Positions 33,861-46,234 of a stretch of DNA of 64,000 nt are shown here, piece by piece. The DNA is taken from NCBI GenBank assembly GCA_964017185.1, contig OZ024874.1:33642721-33706720 (forward strand). The letters run 5' to 3'. The notes under the pieces are model-generated. The model made no database searches. It saw only the letters and a program-made list of their open reading frames with translations, and had not been told where the DNA came from. Positions within the stretch are counted from its first letter, which is position 1, and every line of letters starts with the position of its first letter. Source of the DNA: Rugalucina vietnamica. Taxonomy: Eukaryota; Mollusca; Bivalvia; Lucinida; Lucinidae. Both the position numbers and the translations under genes were made by a program.

Positions 33861-34185
33861 TTATAGCAAACACACATGTTTGCTTTAAGATAACATGTGT
33901 ATATAACTACAACAACAACAACATATCTAGACGCATAAACCGGAAAGTAAAAGCTGTGGACGGCCATTTTTGCCGTCAATTCAGGTGTCGGGAAATTTGT
34001 ACTTTATTTTTTTTTCTTGACTATACATTTTTCTTTGTGAAACGTACTTTTATAGGTCCTATTTCAGATCAAATTTGTTTACAAAGTACTGTGGAAAAAA
34101 TTTAAAAATTCAGACGACGATCTCTGACTGTATAGATCCCAAATGATGATCGAGCATGTGAATATTTCGAAAACCAGTCTGCAAT
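33861..34185 (+). repeat. tagcaaacacac repeat, copy B
   Basis: Same landmark order as copy A: tagcaaacacacatgtttgc, acaacaacaac, aaccggaaagtaaaagctgt, cgggaaatttgtactttatt, cagacgacgatctctgactg. Same orientation. Confidence 0.6.
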
Positions 34186-34189
34186 TTAG

Positions 34190-34834
34190 CTTCCTTTTTT
34201 TCAGTTCTCGCGAGATCTGACGATATCTCATCTAGATCTCTCGCATTTGACGCTTTGAATTATGGGATATAGCCAAAATCGGCTAATCCCGTTCAGTTCT
34301 CGCGAGAATCAATTAATAGATTTCTTGAATTTGCTGGACTAGAATGTATTTCTTTCATTCGAGCTGTGCATAGGTAAAACACAGGATGTAACCAAAAGAC
34401 AAAAATAAAATGTATGTAAAATTATATCAATATGATCTACATATAAAATGGATTCCAAAATGGATTCAATGGCGGACATTCCCAGCATGCAACGAGCCAA
34501 AGGCGACAGGTCAGTGTTATAGTGCTACCTGTCGGCGACAATGCCTTTTTTTCCGGTTCCAGTGCGGTTGACCGAGCGCGCCCGAACCGCAAAAGGTAGT
34601 TTCGTCCGTGAATTGTTTCGCTCTTAATTCGGATGGTAACCACTGCTGTGGTAACATGTCTTTTGGGTCGTTTCGACCTGAGTCAGTTACCCAACGGGTC
34701 GTTTCGGTCCCAGCAGTCGTTTTGGCTTTCTGAATCTGCCAAGTACTCCAAACACCTCATAAACAGAGTATTACATGGAGCTCCCATCATTGAAGTTATC
34801 TTTTTGAGAGAAGAGAAGCCAGTGTTTGCCTTAT
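34190..34834. other. no gene recognised
   Basis: Two words of ttctcgcgaga type at 34203 and 34297 and two gtcgtttcg words near 34670-34700. No supported frame. Confidence 0.45.
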
Positions 34835-34963
34835 TAATGCCGAGCGCCAAGCAAGGTAGCCACTGGTACCATTTTTAACGTCTTTGGTATGACGCGGCCC
34901 GGATAAGAACCCGCGCCTCCCGCTTCCGAAGCGCACGCTCTAACCATTACGCTATCGAGGCCG
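34835..34963 (-). mobile_element. tRNA-derived SINE fragment
   Basis: Minus strand begins GGCCTCGATAGCGTAATGG, an A-box-like tRNA head, then a ttcgga anticodon-like loop in a gcgc.../...gcg stem and a weakened B box (ggttcttatcc). A non-tRNA body follows (ataccaaagacgttaaaaat, ggtaccagtggctaccttg, cttggcgctcggcatt). The body ends abruptly near 34835. Head plus body indicates a truncated SINE of a different family from 31511-31836. Confidence 0.6.
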
Positions 34964-35214
34964 GTAAAGGGCTTTCTTCAATAGGATACACCAAACGCTT
35001 TTGTTTGGAATTATTTATTAATTTACGCTTTAGTTTCCTTTTTTGTTAGCTAGCTAAACTCGACGGAAGCAAATGTTTCTAGTGTAATGTTTACCATGTG
35101 CGTTTGCAGCTAAGGCAGTGTGCCTTTATTTCATATCAATTCAGTTTATCAACTAAAGTTTCTAGCGTAAGGTTTACCGTGTGTGTGTTTGCAGATAAGG
35201 CAGTGTGCCGAATC

Positions 35215-35350
35215 CGGGTCGTTTCGCCCGTGGATTGTTTCGCCGGGTCGTTTCGTCCTGAGTCGTTTCGCCCTGGTTTTATGGGTGGGTCGTTTCGCAC
35301 TTATTAGGTGGGTCGTTTCGCCCGTGAGTTGTTTCGCCCATGAGTTGTTT
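35215..35350 (+). repeat. gggtcgtttcgcc repeats
   Basis: Seven to eight tandem, irregular copies of gggtcgtttcgccc (17-22 bp spacing), related to the 33355-33735 array but with cgccc instead of cggtcc. Confidence 0.7.
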
Positions 35351-35464
35351 CGCCCATTTTTATTATTTTTATTATTATTTTTATTATAGTTGTTGCTGTT
35401 GTTGTTGTTGATATTGCTATTGTTGAAAATGCTAATAGGTAGGTAGGTAGTTAGGTAGGTCGGT

Positions 35465-35960
<496 letters not shown>

Positions 35961-36178
35961 GTGGTATTTCTGGTATTTCGACAGTCAGCTAAACTAATCA
36001 AATAATTAACAGAAGTGTGGTATTTGTCCAAGTCAATTGATTAATGCGATAATCCATTAATATGTTCACGCCTTTAATCACAAGTAAGGTGACAATAATC
36101 GTCAATTAAAGGCCATGTGTGAATGCTGTCTTTGGTGGTGACCGATAGCCGACATTCTTGAAATGTTACATGGAAAAA

Positions 36179-36222
36179 GGAGTCATGTTTTTTTTTTCAA
36201 TGGTAAAAGAAAACATGACTCC
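36179..36222. repeat. hairpin ggagtcatgtttt / aaaacatgactcc
   Basis: Perfect 13-bp arms, extended by T/A runs, around a short loop at about 36198-36204. Isolated; could be the core of a small MITE. Confidence 0.65.
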
Positions 36223-36777
36223 GATGATACGTGCAACCTAAAGCACAAGAAAAAATTACTTTCATAAACGTTCAAGTGACATAATTACCACAGTTTTAGT
36301 GCAATTGAAAGTCAACTAACAGCATATGCTTGGCTTTTGGTGTTTCTTTCCAAAAATCATGTTCGTCCTCATAATTTGGTTTTGTTGATTTTTGGCAACG
36401 ACTGAAATCATACTGTATACTGTACTGGCGTTCCCTTTTTGGTATGAAATTTAAGCAGGCTGATTGTATTTTCTGTTCGAAATTAATAGTGCCGAAATAT
36501 CCTGTATTCTAAAAATAATCATCATCGCAACCAATCTATAGTGAGGCGTTTTCAAAGTCCTTTAGTATATATACCCAAAAGACAGTTATAAATGATCAGC
36601 CCAGGACATATCTTTGTTATAAATAACAAATAATACACGAGATTACACATTTGGGCATGGTTGAAAAATAAGGGCCAAACGACTCACCAAATAGGGGCGA
36701 AACGACTCACGGGCGAAACGACCCAGGGCCTTTATTTCATATTAATTGCAATATCGAAACTTCATCAAACAACATTT
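36223..36777. other. no gene recognised
   Basis: AT-rich; carries the inverted cgaaacgactcac motif cluster at 36668-36720. Confidence 0.45.
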
Positions 36778-37899
36778 TCTATACGTTCACGAACGCCCGC
36801 ATATATATACGTTGATGCAAACACACATCAATCCGGAAATGACGGCAATTAGACCGATCCCACTGTTGCTCCCGCATCATCAAAAGTCAGTACCTGGCGA
36901 AAAACGAGTAGGGAACCAACCATAATGATACATGCTAAGAAAAAAAATAAGATCGTGAACGAATTATTTCGGAATTAGACCGAACCCATCATTGTTTCCG
37001 CGTCTTCATCCACAAGTCCACAGATGGCGAATAATGAGTGGGGAACCAAATCAGCTGTTCCAAGAATTGAACATAATGGCAATTGATTCCATGTGTTAAC
37101 ATTATTATTGTGAAAGATGATAAAAAAATAATCCAAAATTACTGTTTTGATTTAAAAAAAGGCCATTTAAAAGTTTTATTTTGAATGGTCAGAAAACCAT
37201 TGCTATCTTGAAGCCCAATAAATTTTGATAAAATGATACTTATTTATTTGGATTTTTTCTGAATATTTTAAAAGCGAAGCATAGTAAAGTCTATCTATGC
37301 TGCGAAGATGAAGTTAGCGGAAGCGGGTCAACTCGGCCTGATACCAACTCGGCTCCTGGGTCAACTGCTGAGGTGCCAAGACCAAATTGCGTCGAAGAAA
37401 GCCCAATGTCTTAGTTGCTTTACATGAAATTTCAGAAACATGTTGACCCCATTCAAGATTATCTGCAATTGTTAAACCAAGGTATTTGGCAGACTGAACT
37501 GTGATTCTTTATGTTGTATGTTTGGTATGTCGACTTCTGTTGTATACGCTTAATTTGTTTTTAGTTGAAGCAAGCCGGATGGCTACCTTCCTGGGAAAGA
37601 GCTAGTCATCTTGCTCTTCGTGTGTGTTGTCACATTTTCATGTTCAGGCATCCTGAACCTTCTTTTGAACTATTATGTTTGCCCTTGTTAAGTCTACATC
37701 TTTCCAGCTTGGTGTCTGGGTTGGGATTTTAAATTTAATTGCGTCCATTCCTGTGCTCTCCTTTTTACTTGTTCTAATATTTGACTATCCATTTTTTTCT
37801 GCACACCAGGAACCAGGAATTAAAGCACATATGTTGAATAGGGTCAGCTTTCATCCTATAACTAGGGCTAAACGCCCGCAAGCTTTTTGAAAAAGCTAA
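36778..37899 (-). repeat. dispersed repeat with captured LINE piece (copy 2)
   Basis: Inverted counterpart of 14500-15847. Read on the minus strand the order is identical: LINE thumb relic, gaccgagttgaccc-type motifs, then caattgccattatgttcaa and tccggattgatgtg, ending in the cgggcgttcgtgaacg hairpin arm at 36780. It lacks the about 235-bp segment around 15040-15270; the junction reads cacctcagcagttgaccc. Confidence 0.65.
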
Positions 37900-38225
37900 T
37901 AGCAAACACACTTGCTTTAGGATAAACGTACGTAAGAAATTTAGAATAAAAAATCTACATACCTTACCGAACAAAACCGACGGTTAGGCGGCCATTAATG
38001 TTGGGCGCAGACATTTTTGTCGGCATGCGCAGACAATGTGTCGTTCAGATGTCGGGAAATTTGTACTTTCTTTTTCTTTTTTCGGCTGAACATTTTTCTT
38101 TGTCAAACATATTTCCATATATCCTATTTCAGATCATATTTGTTTCCAAAATGTAAAAATATAAGATAAATACACAATTTACAAATGCAGACGACGATGA
38201 AGATTGGTTTTTCGAAATTACACCG
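37897..38225 (+). repeat. tagcaaacacac repeat, copy C
   Basis: Starts tagcaaacacacttgcttta directly beside the dispersed repeat and shares tcgggaaatttgtacttt and acaaatgcagacgacgat with copies A and B. The 5' third is diverged. Confidence 0.5.
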
Positions 38226-38321
38226 TTAAAATCCTCGTATTATAGCAAACCAGTCAACAAGGCAATATAAACGCTCGAAAAAACAAGCGTCTGCGAGGTG
38301 TACCTAAAGCAGGTAACCGGC

Positions 38322-39182
38322 GAAACAAGTTGGCTTCTTTAAAAAGAAACCAATGAAAAGGTCAGCAGCCGTTTGTTATAAGAGATTCCCTTTGCTCTAG
38401 ATTTCAGTGTTGTTGATTCTCTGGTTCGTCATTCTCATACATTTCAGTTTCGTTTCCTATACATGAATGTCGTTTCTTGTAATGAACATTGACCAGTGTG
38501 TGTATCTGTTGCTCAAGGCAATGACCAAAATTTTTGATGTTATGGAATGAAAGCCAATACTAAAGGGAACACGATTACAATCAATATGTCGATTTGTAGA
38601 AAACCAATTTGCAGTGAAGTCAATTTGTGACAGAGTTCTGAATTTTGACCTGCAGCCACACTACCAGAAATAGACCTATAGTGCGATGTGATGGACTTAA
38701 AGTCAGCCGTATAGAGTTTCTATAGTTTCTGTACCCCTCATCAGGGTATATACGATGTAAACCTAGATACGCTATGATAAGCAGTCACCACGATCGAGAC
38801 TGCTTGCTAGATATTTACTGCTATTTGACGGGGAGTGTCAACATTTGATAAATTAAATTGATTGCGGTGAACTGTCTAGTCACTATTCACCATTTTTGCA
38901 TTATCGGCTGGTTACCTGCTGACAAATATCAATATTGGAAAAATAGGTAACCAGAAACCCCCCTCAGGGGGGTTCTGGTTACCTGTATTTCCAATATTGA
39001 TTTTTTTAAAGCTGGGAACCAGCAGATAATGCAAAAAAGGTGAATAGACGGGTTCACTAGTTTTTAGTAAGCGCTTTATGTGACAAAACGCGTACTTGAG
39101 GGAGAGCAGTCGATCATGGGTGCAATTTTCTTCATATTCAAAGTAAACACTGTGGAAAAGGTCCTGAGGGACCTTTTCCAAT
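38322..39182 (+). mobile_element. dispersed hairpin-ended repeat (copy 2)
   Basis: Same limits and order as 28268-28969, ending ggaaaaggtcc..ggaccttttcc then aat. It is longer because a 159-bp MITE is inserted at 38886-39044. The two copies are in the same orientation about 10 kb apart. Confidence 0.7.
38884..39046. mobile_element. 159-bp TA-flanked MITE
   Basis: Starts TTCACCATTTTTGCATTATC; the end is the complement TTCACCTTTTTTGCATTATC. TA precedes and follows it. Almost the whole element folds: ggtaaccag..ctggttacc arms and a gggg/cccc centre (cccccctcagggggg). Copy 1 of the host repeat has a single TA at 28833-28834, so the empty site is known. TA target and strong folding suggest a Tc1/mariner-group MITE. 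Confidence 0.82.
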
Positions 39183-40253
39183 TATCGAGACGTTTCGAAC
39201 AGACGGAAATTACGCCGTGAATAGCGTGCCTGGTTATTTTTGGGGGACAATATTTGAGGTTTGAAGGAACAGAAGGAAAACATTTAAGCAGAGATATATA
39301 CTATACAGAGATTTGAAACTGCTATTGAACATCGATATTTGCCCCCGCTATGACTGTCGCTCAGGTAGACAGGTAAATCGAGGGAAAAAATCAATATTTT
39401 TATCGGCCGCTGAATCTGTTCTGAAAGTTTGTATATTAGCAAAAATATATTGTTAATATTTTCTTCGTTTGGTTCGCTATTATCTAGATGATAGTAGAAA
39501 TATTTATTTTTGTTAAATAGGCCTTCGAATTTCCAACAAATAGATACTAAACACGCCCGGTATCTTTGTTAAAAAGAGTTATTTATTTACGGTTGATAAT
39601 TTATATAATTATTATCCTTTGTCCTACGATTTGTAAAAGCCGTTGTTGTTGTTTTTTTCTCCCACAAATTAATACGTTTTTAATTATGCTTATTATCTAC
39701 GCGACTGGACACATTTGAAACAATTATTTACGGATTATCTTTAGACACAACGGGCAGTTCTTTTACACATCGAGTATATCTATCGAGTTCAATGAAGAAT
39801 ACCGCCAATATAATTCAATTTTGCACTTCATTTTGTTGGTCTTATTTTACACTTTTCTTTACAAAACGGGCAGTGGCGGGACGGATTATGTGAATTTAAT
39901 GGACTCAGTCAGGCATGAACTCGAACAGTCTTCTTTTTTCTCTATCTTTCATTCTTGCATTCATGTATATTCTAAGAAGTCGCCGCCGGATTTCAAAAGA
40001 AAAAATGACACTTACCGTATTGCACCAAGCAATACCTGTTGATTCAGTGACTATTTTGTCACCACCGGATTTCAAAAGATAAAATGACACTTTTATTACC
40101 AGCTACCTGTATTGCACCGTGCAATACCTGTTGATTCGGTGACTTGTTTGATCTTCGCACTTATGTCACGTTGCAGGCACGTGCCGCATTAATTAATAAC
40201 CGATACCACACACATTATCCACACACTTTATTGAAGATTGTATTCGGAAACAT

Positions 40254-40257
<4 letters not shown>
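39183..40257. other. no gene; local tandem duplication
   Basis: An about 82-bp unit (ccggatttcaaaaga..gtattgcacc..gcaatacctgttgattc) occurs at about 39980-40050 and 40062-40143. The word gaaacaattatttacggatt at 39717 recurs at 40657. No coding signal. Confidence 0.5.

Positions 40258-40287
<30 letters not shown>
40258..40287 (+). repeat. poly-A run, 30 bases
   Basis: Uninterrupted A run; flanking sequence gives no LINE or SINE body. Confidence 0.85.
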
Positions 40288-40288
<1 letters not shown>

Positions 40289-40437
40289 AGTATGAAAAAA
40301 TTATCGTAAACTATAGGCCAACATTCAACCACACTTTTCTTGCCCTGTTAGCTCTCATCATGATATAATCATACTCAAAATTTTGAAAAGAATAATACTC
40401 TAGCTGTTTATGTACACTTGCCCGTGCTCTGAGCAAC

Positions 40438-40438
<1 letters not shown>

Positions 40439-40477
<39 letters not shown>
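40439..40477 (+). repeat. poly-T run, 39 bases
   Basis: Uninterrupted T run 150 bp from the poly-A run and in opposite sense. Could be the tail of a minus-strand retrocopy, but no body was recognised. Confidence 0.85.
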
Positions 40478-40567
40478 CAATAGCTGCGATGGTGTCTGTT
40501 TTTAAGTGCGGTCTCGCAGTTTTCACATTGCACGAAAATTCAACAATGGGATGCTTTTCACACCTGA

Positions 40568-41344
40568 GATGATGATCAGAAATTGATCGACTCAGTTTAT
40601 GAAAATAGATAAGAAGCATCAAGTCAAAATGCAATCCGCATATCAGAGCGCCATTTTTGAAACAATTATTTACGGATTATCTTTAGATTAAAGAAATCGC
40701 CGATTGATTAATCTCGCCGTAATTCTAATCATATTTAACGCCGAAAAAAGAAACGATAATTAGTGAACAAGGCGCTAATTAAAATAAAATGCATATTCAA
40801 GCTTTAACTCCGACAGTTCAAGGCATTTCAAATTCGCAATTTACGTTAAACGCGCGTCAGAATGTCTTACGGAAAAGACGATTTTTTACATTGGGATGAT
40901 GATATTGATCTTGATTCTTTGCTAGGTTATACGTGTAGTGAAATTGAACTCACGGACGATGATGAACCATCGACAAAAAAACAGAAAGCAAAAAAAAAAA
41001 AAGTGAAAAGTGACAATAGTGAAAATAGTGCTAAGGCTAAAACGTACAATTGTTCCGAGTGTACTAATTCGTATGCGTCGATATCTGGGTTGCGCGGTCA
41101 TCTACGAAAAAAACATGGAATTACAAATGCAAAAGGTAAATAGGCCATTCAATATTTTGATCTTGTATATTTCATTGTTCGATTTTTTTTTCTCTCGATT
41201 TTCCCAAAAATGACTTTTTTATCAGGTGTTTTCCTGCAATGTTTTCGCAATGTTTAACGAACTTGTGAATTAAAATAATTATACACAATTTTTATCTATC
41301 TATCTTCATAGCTATACTGAGTCGATCAATTTCTGATCATCATC
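40568..41344. repeat. perfect 29-bp inverted repeat around the zinc-finger exon
   Basis: 40568-40596 (gatgatgatcagaaattgat then cgactcagt) is exactly complementary to 41316-41344. Weaker pairing continues inward (atgaaaatagataa / tatctatcttcat). The arms enclose 720 bp including the zinc-finger frame. No flanking duplication is evident. Confidence 0.8.
40862..41135 (+). CDS. C2H2 zinc-finger protein, first exon
   Basis: The frame opens at ATG 40862 and encodes MSYGKDDFLHWDDDIDLDSL, an acidic N-terminus, then a lysine-rich nuclear-localisation-like stretch (KKQKAKKKKVK) and one C2H2 finger with Cys-x2-Cys-x12-His-x4-His spacing (YNCSECTNSYAS...GHLRKKHG) near residues 61-84. The frame meets an AAAAG|GTAAAT donor at 41135/41136, so the exon probably ends there in phase 1; reading through gives a stop five codons later. 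Acidic head, basic segment and finger suggest a DNA-binding nuclear protein. No downstream exon was identified; a satellite lies 1.1 kb on. The exon sits between perfect inverted repeats, so it may belong to a mobile element rather than to a host gene. Confidence 0.55.
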
Positions 41345-42234
41345 AGTTTTAAGCTCCTTTTAGCCACAATTTAGCTAAATTCAGTTCAGAAGCTAACATC
41401 TAGGATGTCCTGTAAAACCATTTGTCATTTTTTCTTTCAAAATGTAACTTTTTCATCTTATTTGCAATGCCAAATAAGGTGTAGAAAATATCGCCATTTT
41501 AAATTCAAAAGCGCGAAAAGTTGTGAAAAACAGCTGCTTAATTCGGACGATTTGACCCTGTCAAAAATACCCAAACAGTATCAAAGGGCAATAAAACGAT
41601 TTGTAAGACATTGTTCTTTAAGAATATTGATGATGTTTATCAAAAAAATGTCATTCATGGAAGCCTTATAATGAAAAATAAAACGCATCGTTTTGAGATC
41701 GGACGGAACAGATTTTCCTAAAATTACAAAAATAGTCAATATTTATACGATCATAACCCAAACGCAGTCACGCGCTGAGTGCTAATTTACAAATAAAACG
41801 ACTTTTACATCTTTCTTCTTTCATATTTTGTTGATTAAAAATTACCTAGCCTATTAATAACAACGCGTTGCAGTAAAAAAGTACCGACTATTTTACGCTT
41901 GGTCGCCATTTTGAAACCTTCAACAAGGACTGCATCGTTTTATCAACGTAAAATACACGAGTAAAAACCCAATAAGAACACTACAAATTTCAGAATCTGG
42001 TTCATAAATGAAAGATAAAATGCTTATCATTTCTTTAGGACTAAAATATTGCTTCATCAGATGTATAAAATCGCCGATGGAAGTTGATTTTTATAGCGTT
42101 GAAATTGTCTTCGTTTAGAGTAAAAAAAACAAAATGGCGGAAGTAGGTGGAGCCACAGGTAGAGGCGCGTCAATCAAAAGTGACCGCTAGGTGGACTTTC
42201 TTATCTCTTCATCTTTATCTCAGATTTAAGGGAG
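41345..42234. other. no gene recognised
   Basis: AT-rich sequence with occasional cgccatttt/aaaatggcgg words (41485, 41905, 42131). An 88-codon plus-strand frame at 41405 has no recognisable motif. Confidence 0.4.
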
Positions 42235-43172
42235 CTACCTACCTAGGTCTACCTAAAAACCTAACTAGGTCTACCTAACTACCAAGGTCTACCTGCCTAC
42301 CAAGGTCTACCTACCTAACTAGGTCTACCAACCTAGGTCTACCTACCTAGGTCTACTTTCCAAGGTCTACCTACCTAAGTCTACTAACCAAGGTTTATCT
42401 ACCTGGGTCTACTTACCAAGGTTCCATTTCCTAGGTTTACTTACCTATGTCTTAGTCTACCTATCTAGGTCTACCTTCCAAGGTCTACTTATCTAGGTCT
42501 ACTTACCAAGGTCAAGTTACCAAGGTCTACATACCTAGGTCTACTTCCAATGTCTACATACCTAGGTCTACTTACCAAGGTTTATCTACCTAGGTCTACT
42601 TACCTTAGTCTATCGAACTAGGTCTACTTACCAAGGTCTCACTTCCGGGGTCTACTTACCAAGGTCTGTTTACCAAGGTCTACCTTCTATGGTCTACTTA
42701 CCGAGTCTACTTACCAAGGTCTACCCACCTAGGTCGACTTACCAAAGTCTACCTACTAGGTCTATTAACCAATATCTACCTACCAAGGTCTACCTACCAA
42801 GGTCTACCTACCAAAACCTACATACTAAGTCTACTTCCAATGTCTACTAACCTATTTCTACATACCAAGGTCTAACTATCTACGTCTGCTTACCAAGGTT
42901 TACTTACCTAGGTCTACCTACCAAGGTCTACTTACCAAGGTATACATACCTATCTATGTCTACTTACCAAAGTCTACTTACCTAGGTCTACCTACCTAGG
43001 TCTACTTCCCAAGGTCTACCTACCTAGGTCTACTTACCTGGGTCTACCTACTATGTCTACTTACCAAGGTCTACGTCCGGGGTCTACTTACCTAGGTCTA
43101 CGTACCAAGGTCTACTTACCAAGATCTACCTACCTAGGTTTACCTACAAGGTCTACTTACTCAGGTCTACTA
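42235..43172 (+). repeat. 14-bp satellite, aggtctacttacca / aggtctacctacct
   Basis: Around 65 units in 940 bp. Two unit types, ending ttacca and ctacct, alternate irregularly, producing cctagg palindromes at many junctions. Occasional units carry 1-2-base slips, so no reading frame persists. Confidence 0.9.
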
Positions 43173-45820
43173 AAATGGATAGCTGGATACACTTATTGAC
43201 AAAAAAATCCCAGCATACGGTTTTCCGTGTGTGTTTGCAGATAAGGAACTTCCGGTTTTTCTTTTCTTGAATATCTCGTAAACGGTTGCAGATATTTTCC
43301 TAATATTTTATATTTGGATACATATTGATAATATGCATCGAATGAAACATGAAAATTGTCAGTCTAAGAAACTTCATTTTTTCACCCCATTTTCTGCAAC
43401 TTTTCAGAAAATTTTAGTTGTCAGTAAAATTTAGGGGGTAGGGTAGATTAAACTTGAATATTACGCATCTTCAAATTAATTGCACTAGTTCGATGTTTAT
43501 TTTAGCAGCAGTATATGTGTACATGGTCTTCTAAGTCATTCTTTGTGTCTTTGGTGTGCTGGTTTTAAAATTTAAGGTGGTTTTATGAAATTGGCTTTTA
43601 GAAACAAAACAGCCGAAAAAAGGCCGAAAATGGCGATTTTTAAGTTGTTGGTTCTCTCTTATATGCTCACTACCCTATATATTTCTTTTGTTTATTCGAA
43701 CAATATTACCAAGTTCTATGTTGTGTGAAAATACAAGAAAAAGTTTGAATCAACAAATATGGGTTTGGTACATTTCAAAATATTGATTTTTTCCGACTTT
43801 TCAAGTATGGGGGTAGGGTTAGAAAAGGAATCTTAAAATTTTGTCATCCACTCCAAGTTGCAATTTTTTCTATGCTTTTGGTCCAAAATTGTCTGCGCTA
43901 CGTAAATATTATGACTTTTGAAAGCATTCTAGGTGTAATTTTGTTCAAGACAGGTTTGTTTCAAAGAATTAAAAATTAAATTAATTTTACCAAATTTAAA
44001 ACATGGTGCTCAGATGTCTCCTTCAGAGGCCTGTAGCTTGAAAAAATGCACACTACCCTATATTTTTTTTGTTTTCAAATGTCTTGTGTTGTATTTTGGA
44101 ATCAAAAAAGAGTGGTTAGAAAAAAAGTTTGAATACTTTTTCATTGGCAGCGAACATCCTTAAACTTGTTTCATATTACTTGTTCAGAAAATTCGTTGAT
44201 TGTGAAAAAATCGATACCCCAAAAAATCACATTTTCGCACATACACTGTAGACTTTGTTTACGCGCTTGCGCAGTCCGTCGCCTCTTTTTCGTCGCCATC
44301 TTGATTCAGGACGAGGTTTATTTTGGTGAGTCCGAGGTTGACGTCTCGTTTTGGCCATGTCAACACTCGCATCTTCAGCAAATACCCAAAGATTAAGCAT
44401 TTTTTGTGCTAGTTGAGGAGGGACAATGTGAATGTGCGACGAAAGCGTCATGAGCCGAAATCGTGTACTTTTTCTTTTCAATGTTTTGACTTCCTACTCG
44501 CATCTACTTTGGAGTAGATAATACTTTGGAGTAGATAATGGCTATTTTTCTACTTTCGTTTTCGTTTTACATAGCGTAAGCAGTGATCACGCACATAGCA
44601 CTTCCTTGAAATGATATCATTACCTTAGCCTTACAGGCATTTAAAGTAGTGACTCCAGCTGTTTTTTCAAACTCAATTTTTCTGCACAGCTTTTACAAGA
44701 ATGGTGTCTCCAGTCCTCTAGAAATATAGAATTACATCACAATTCCACAAAGAAGTTCATTTAAATGAGAAATTATTGCCTTGACAACAGCCACACACCC
44801 TAAAACCTTAGTATTGTTGACAATGACTGATAGTCTCAAACCAAAAACAAGACCTTGCAATTTATTTTTACTTTTATTGTTCTATAGGGCATGTCGGCAA
44901 GGTACTCTTCCGTGAAAAAAAATCAATATCGGTCACCTTTCCCGCTATTTTCTTCATTCGGTGGAGGTGGTAACCTCGGTCATTATTGCTATGCGTTTAC
45001 TACTTTCAGACGCTAATAAAACCATAATTTGACCAAAATATTACGCATTCCTAACATTGGAATAAATTATATCCGGAAATCTAATAGTATATGCAATGCT
45101 TTGATGGAAAAATTTCATTTTGATTCCATATTTTGCGCTCCAAATTTGGTATGGCATAGCGATAAACACCGAGTAATGTACCTCCGCCGAATGAACAAAC
45201 TTACCTGTATGACGTCATCCCAACATGCCCTATTGCAAAAAATGGCATGGAATAGTTTTTTAAGTATTCAGACAGCCAAATTAAATGCTAGAAAATTGTT
45301 AAATTTGAAAAACAATATAAAAAAATCAAAAGGTCAAATAGTCTCAAAGCATGGGTCAAGCAGTGACCTGTAAGTGACCTCACAGGTTCCCAGCTATGCA
45401 ATGGACATGGCCATGGAGCAAGGTACCAAATCCAATATGGCTACTGAGCAAGGTATGAAAATGAAGTAAACAAAATTTATTTTGGCTTGCGCTTCATTGT
45501 GCTGCTATGTATTCATTTCAAAGTGGTCAGATATTGTTTCTAACATACACAGCTTCGTTCTGTTACATACGGATTGATTCGGAATGATAATAAGAAAAAA
45601 ATCAATTTTCAATCACAGTCATCGCAACAGAGATAATCATCGAAAATGGTACTAGCTGATGCATTTATCCATTTATTGATAAGATCCACAAGAAAGAAAA
45701 ACATCAAAATTCGGTTTTAATATCAAAACCACGCACTTCCAGTTGACACGATTTGACTAAGAAAAAACAATGGATTATGCCGCCTGATTTCCGGTTCCCG
45801 GCTTTTACTGAAGTCGCTAT
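43173..45820. other. no gene recognised in 2.6 kb
   Basis: Contains two diverged words gggggtagggtagatt (43435) and gggggtagggttagaa (43810). A CG-rich patch at 44270-44345 reads, on the minus strand, as a basic peptide beginning MATKKRRRTAQARK. A 114-codon plus-strand frame starts at 45029. None is supported by a known motif or splice signal. Confidence 0.4.
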
Positions 45821-46234
45821 TTAAAGGAATGGATTCGGAACCGCATAAGACGCCGTATGTATACGTAAAATACCATCATAAATTCATTCCTGGTACAACA
45901 GAATGCATATCGGGTTTGTTACGCAAAATATTCATATTCAAAGTTGAGAAACCTTCGTTTTTTCCTGCATCTGAGTGAATCGCCATCTTTATCGGGTATG
46001 GTTACCGGTTTATCGATAATTACACGGTGAACGCGGCAACCATTATAAAGCTGTGACGTCACTCACTCACTTTCTCTTTAAGCCGCACCTGAGATAAAGA
46101 TGAATGTATCTTTATCTCAGGCCGCACATATCAATTGCAAGACGTTCAATAATTTCGTTATTTAATTTTGTATTTGTGGATATTATCTGCGTTAAACTTT
46201 ATGTGATAATACCGGAGAATAATATTTACCGAAG

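Noticed and set aside
40258..40477. Poly-A and poly-T pair as ends of a retrocopy
   Set aside because: No body with retroelement or processed-gene character lies between or beside them.
45029..45373. 114-codon frame starting MTKILRIPNIG
   Set aside because: AT-driven composition, no motif, no splice or promoter context; not supported as a gene.
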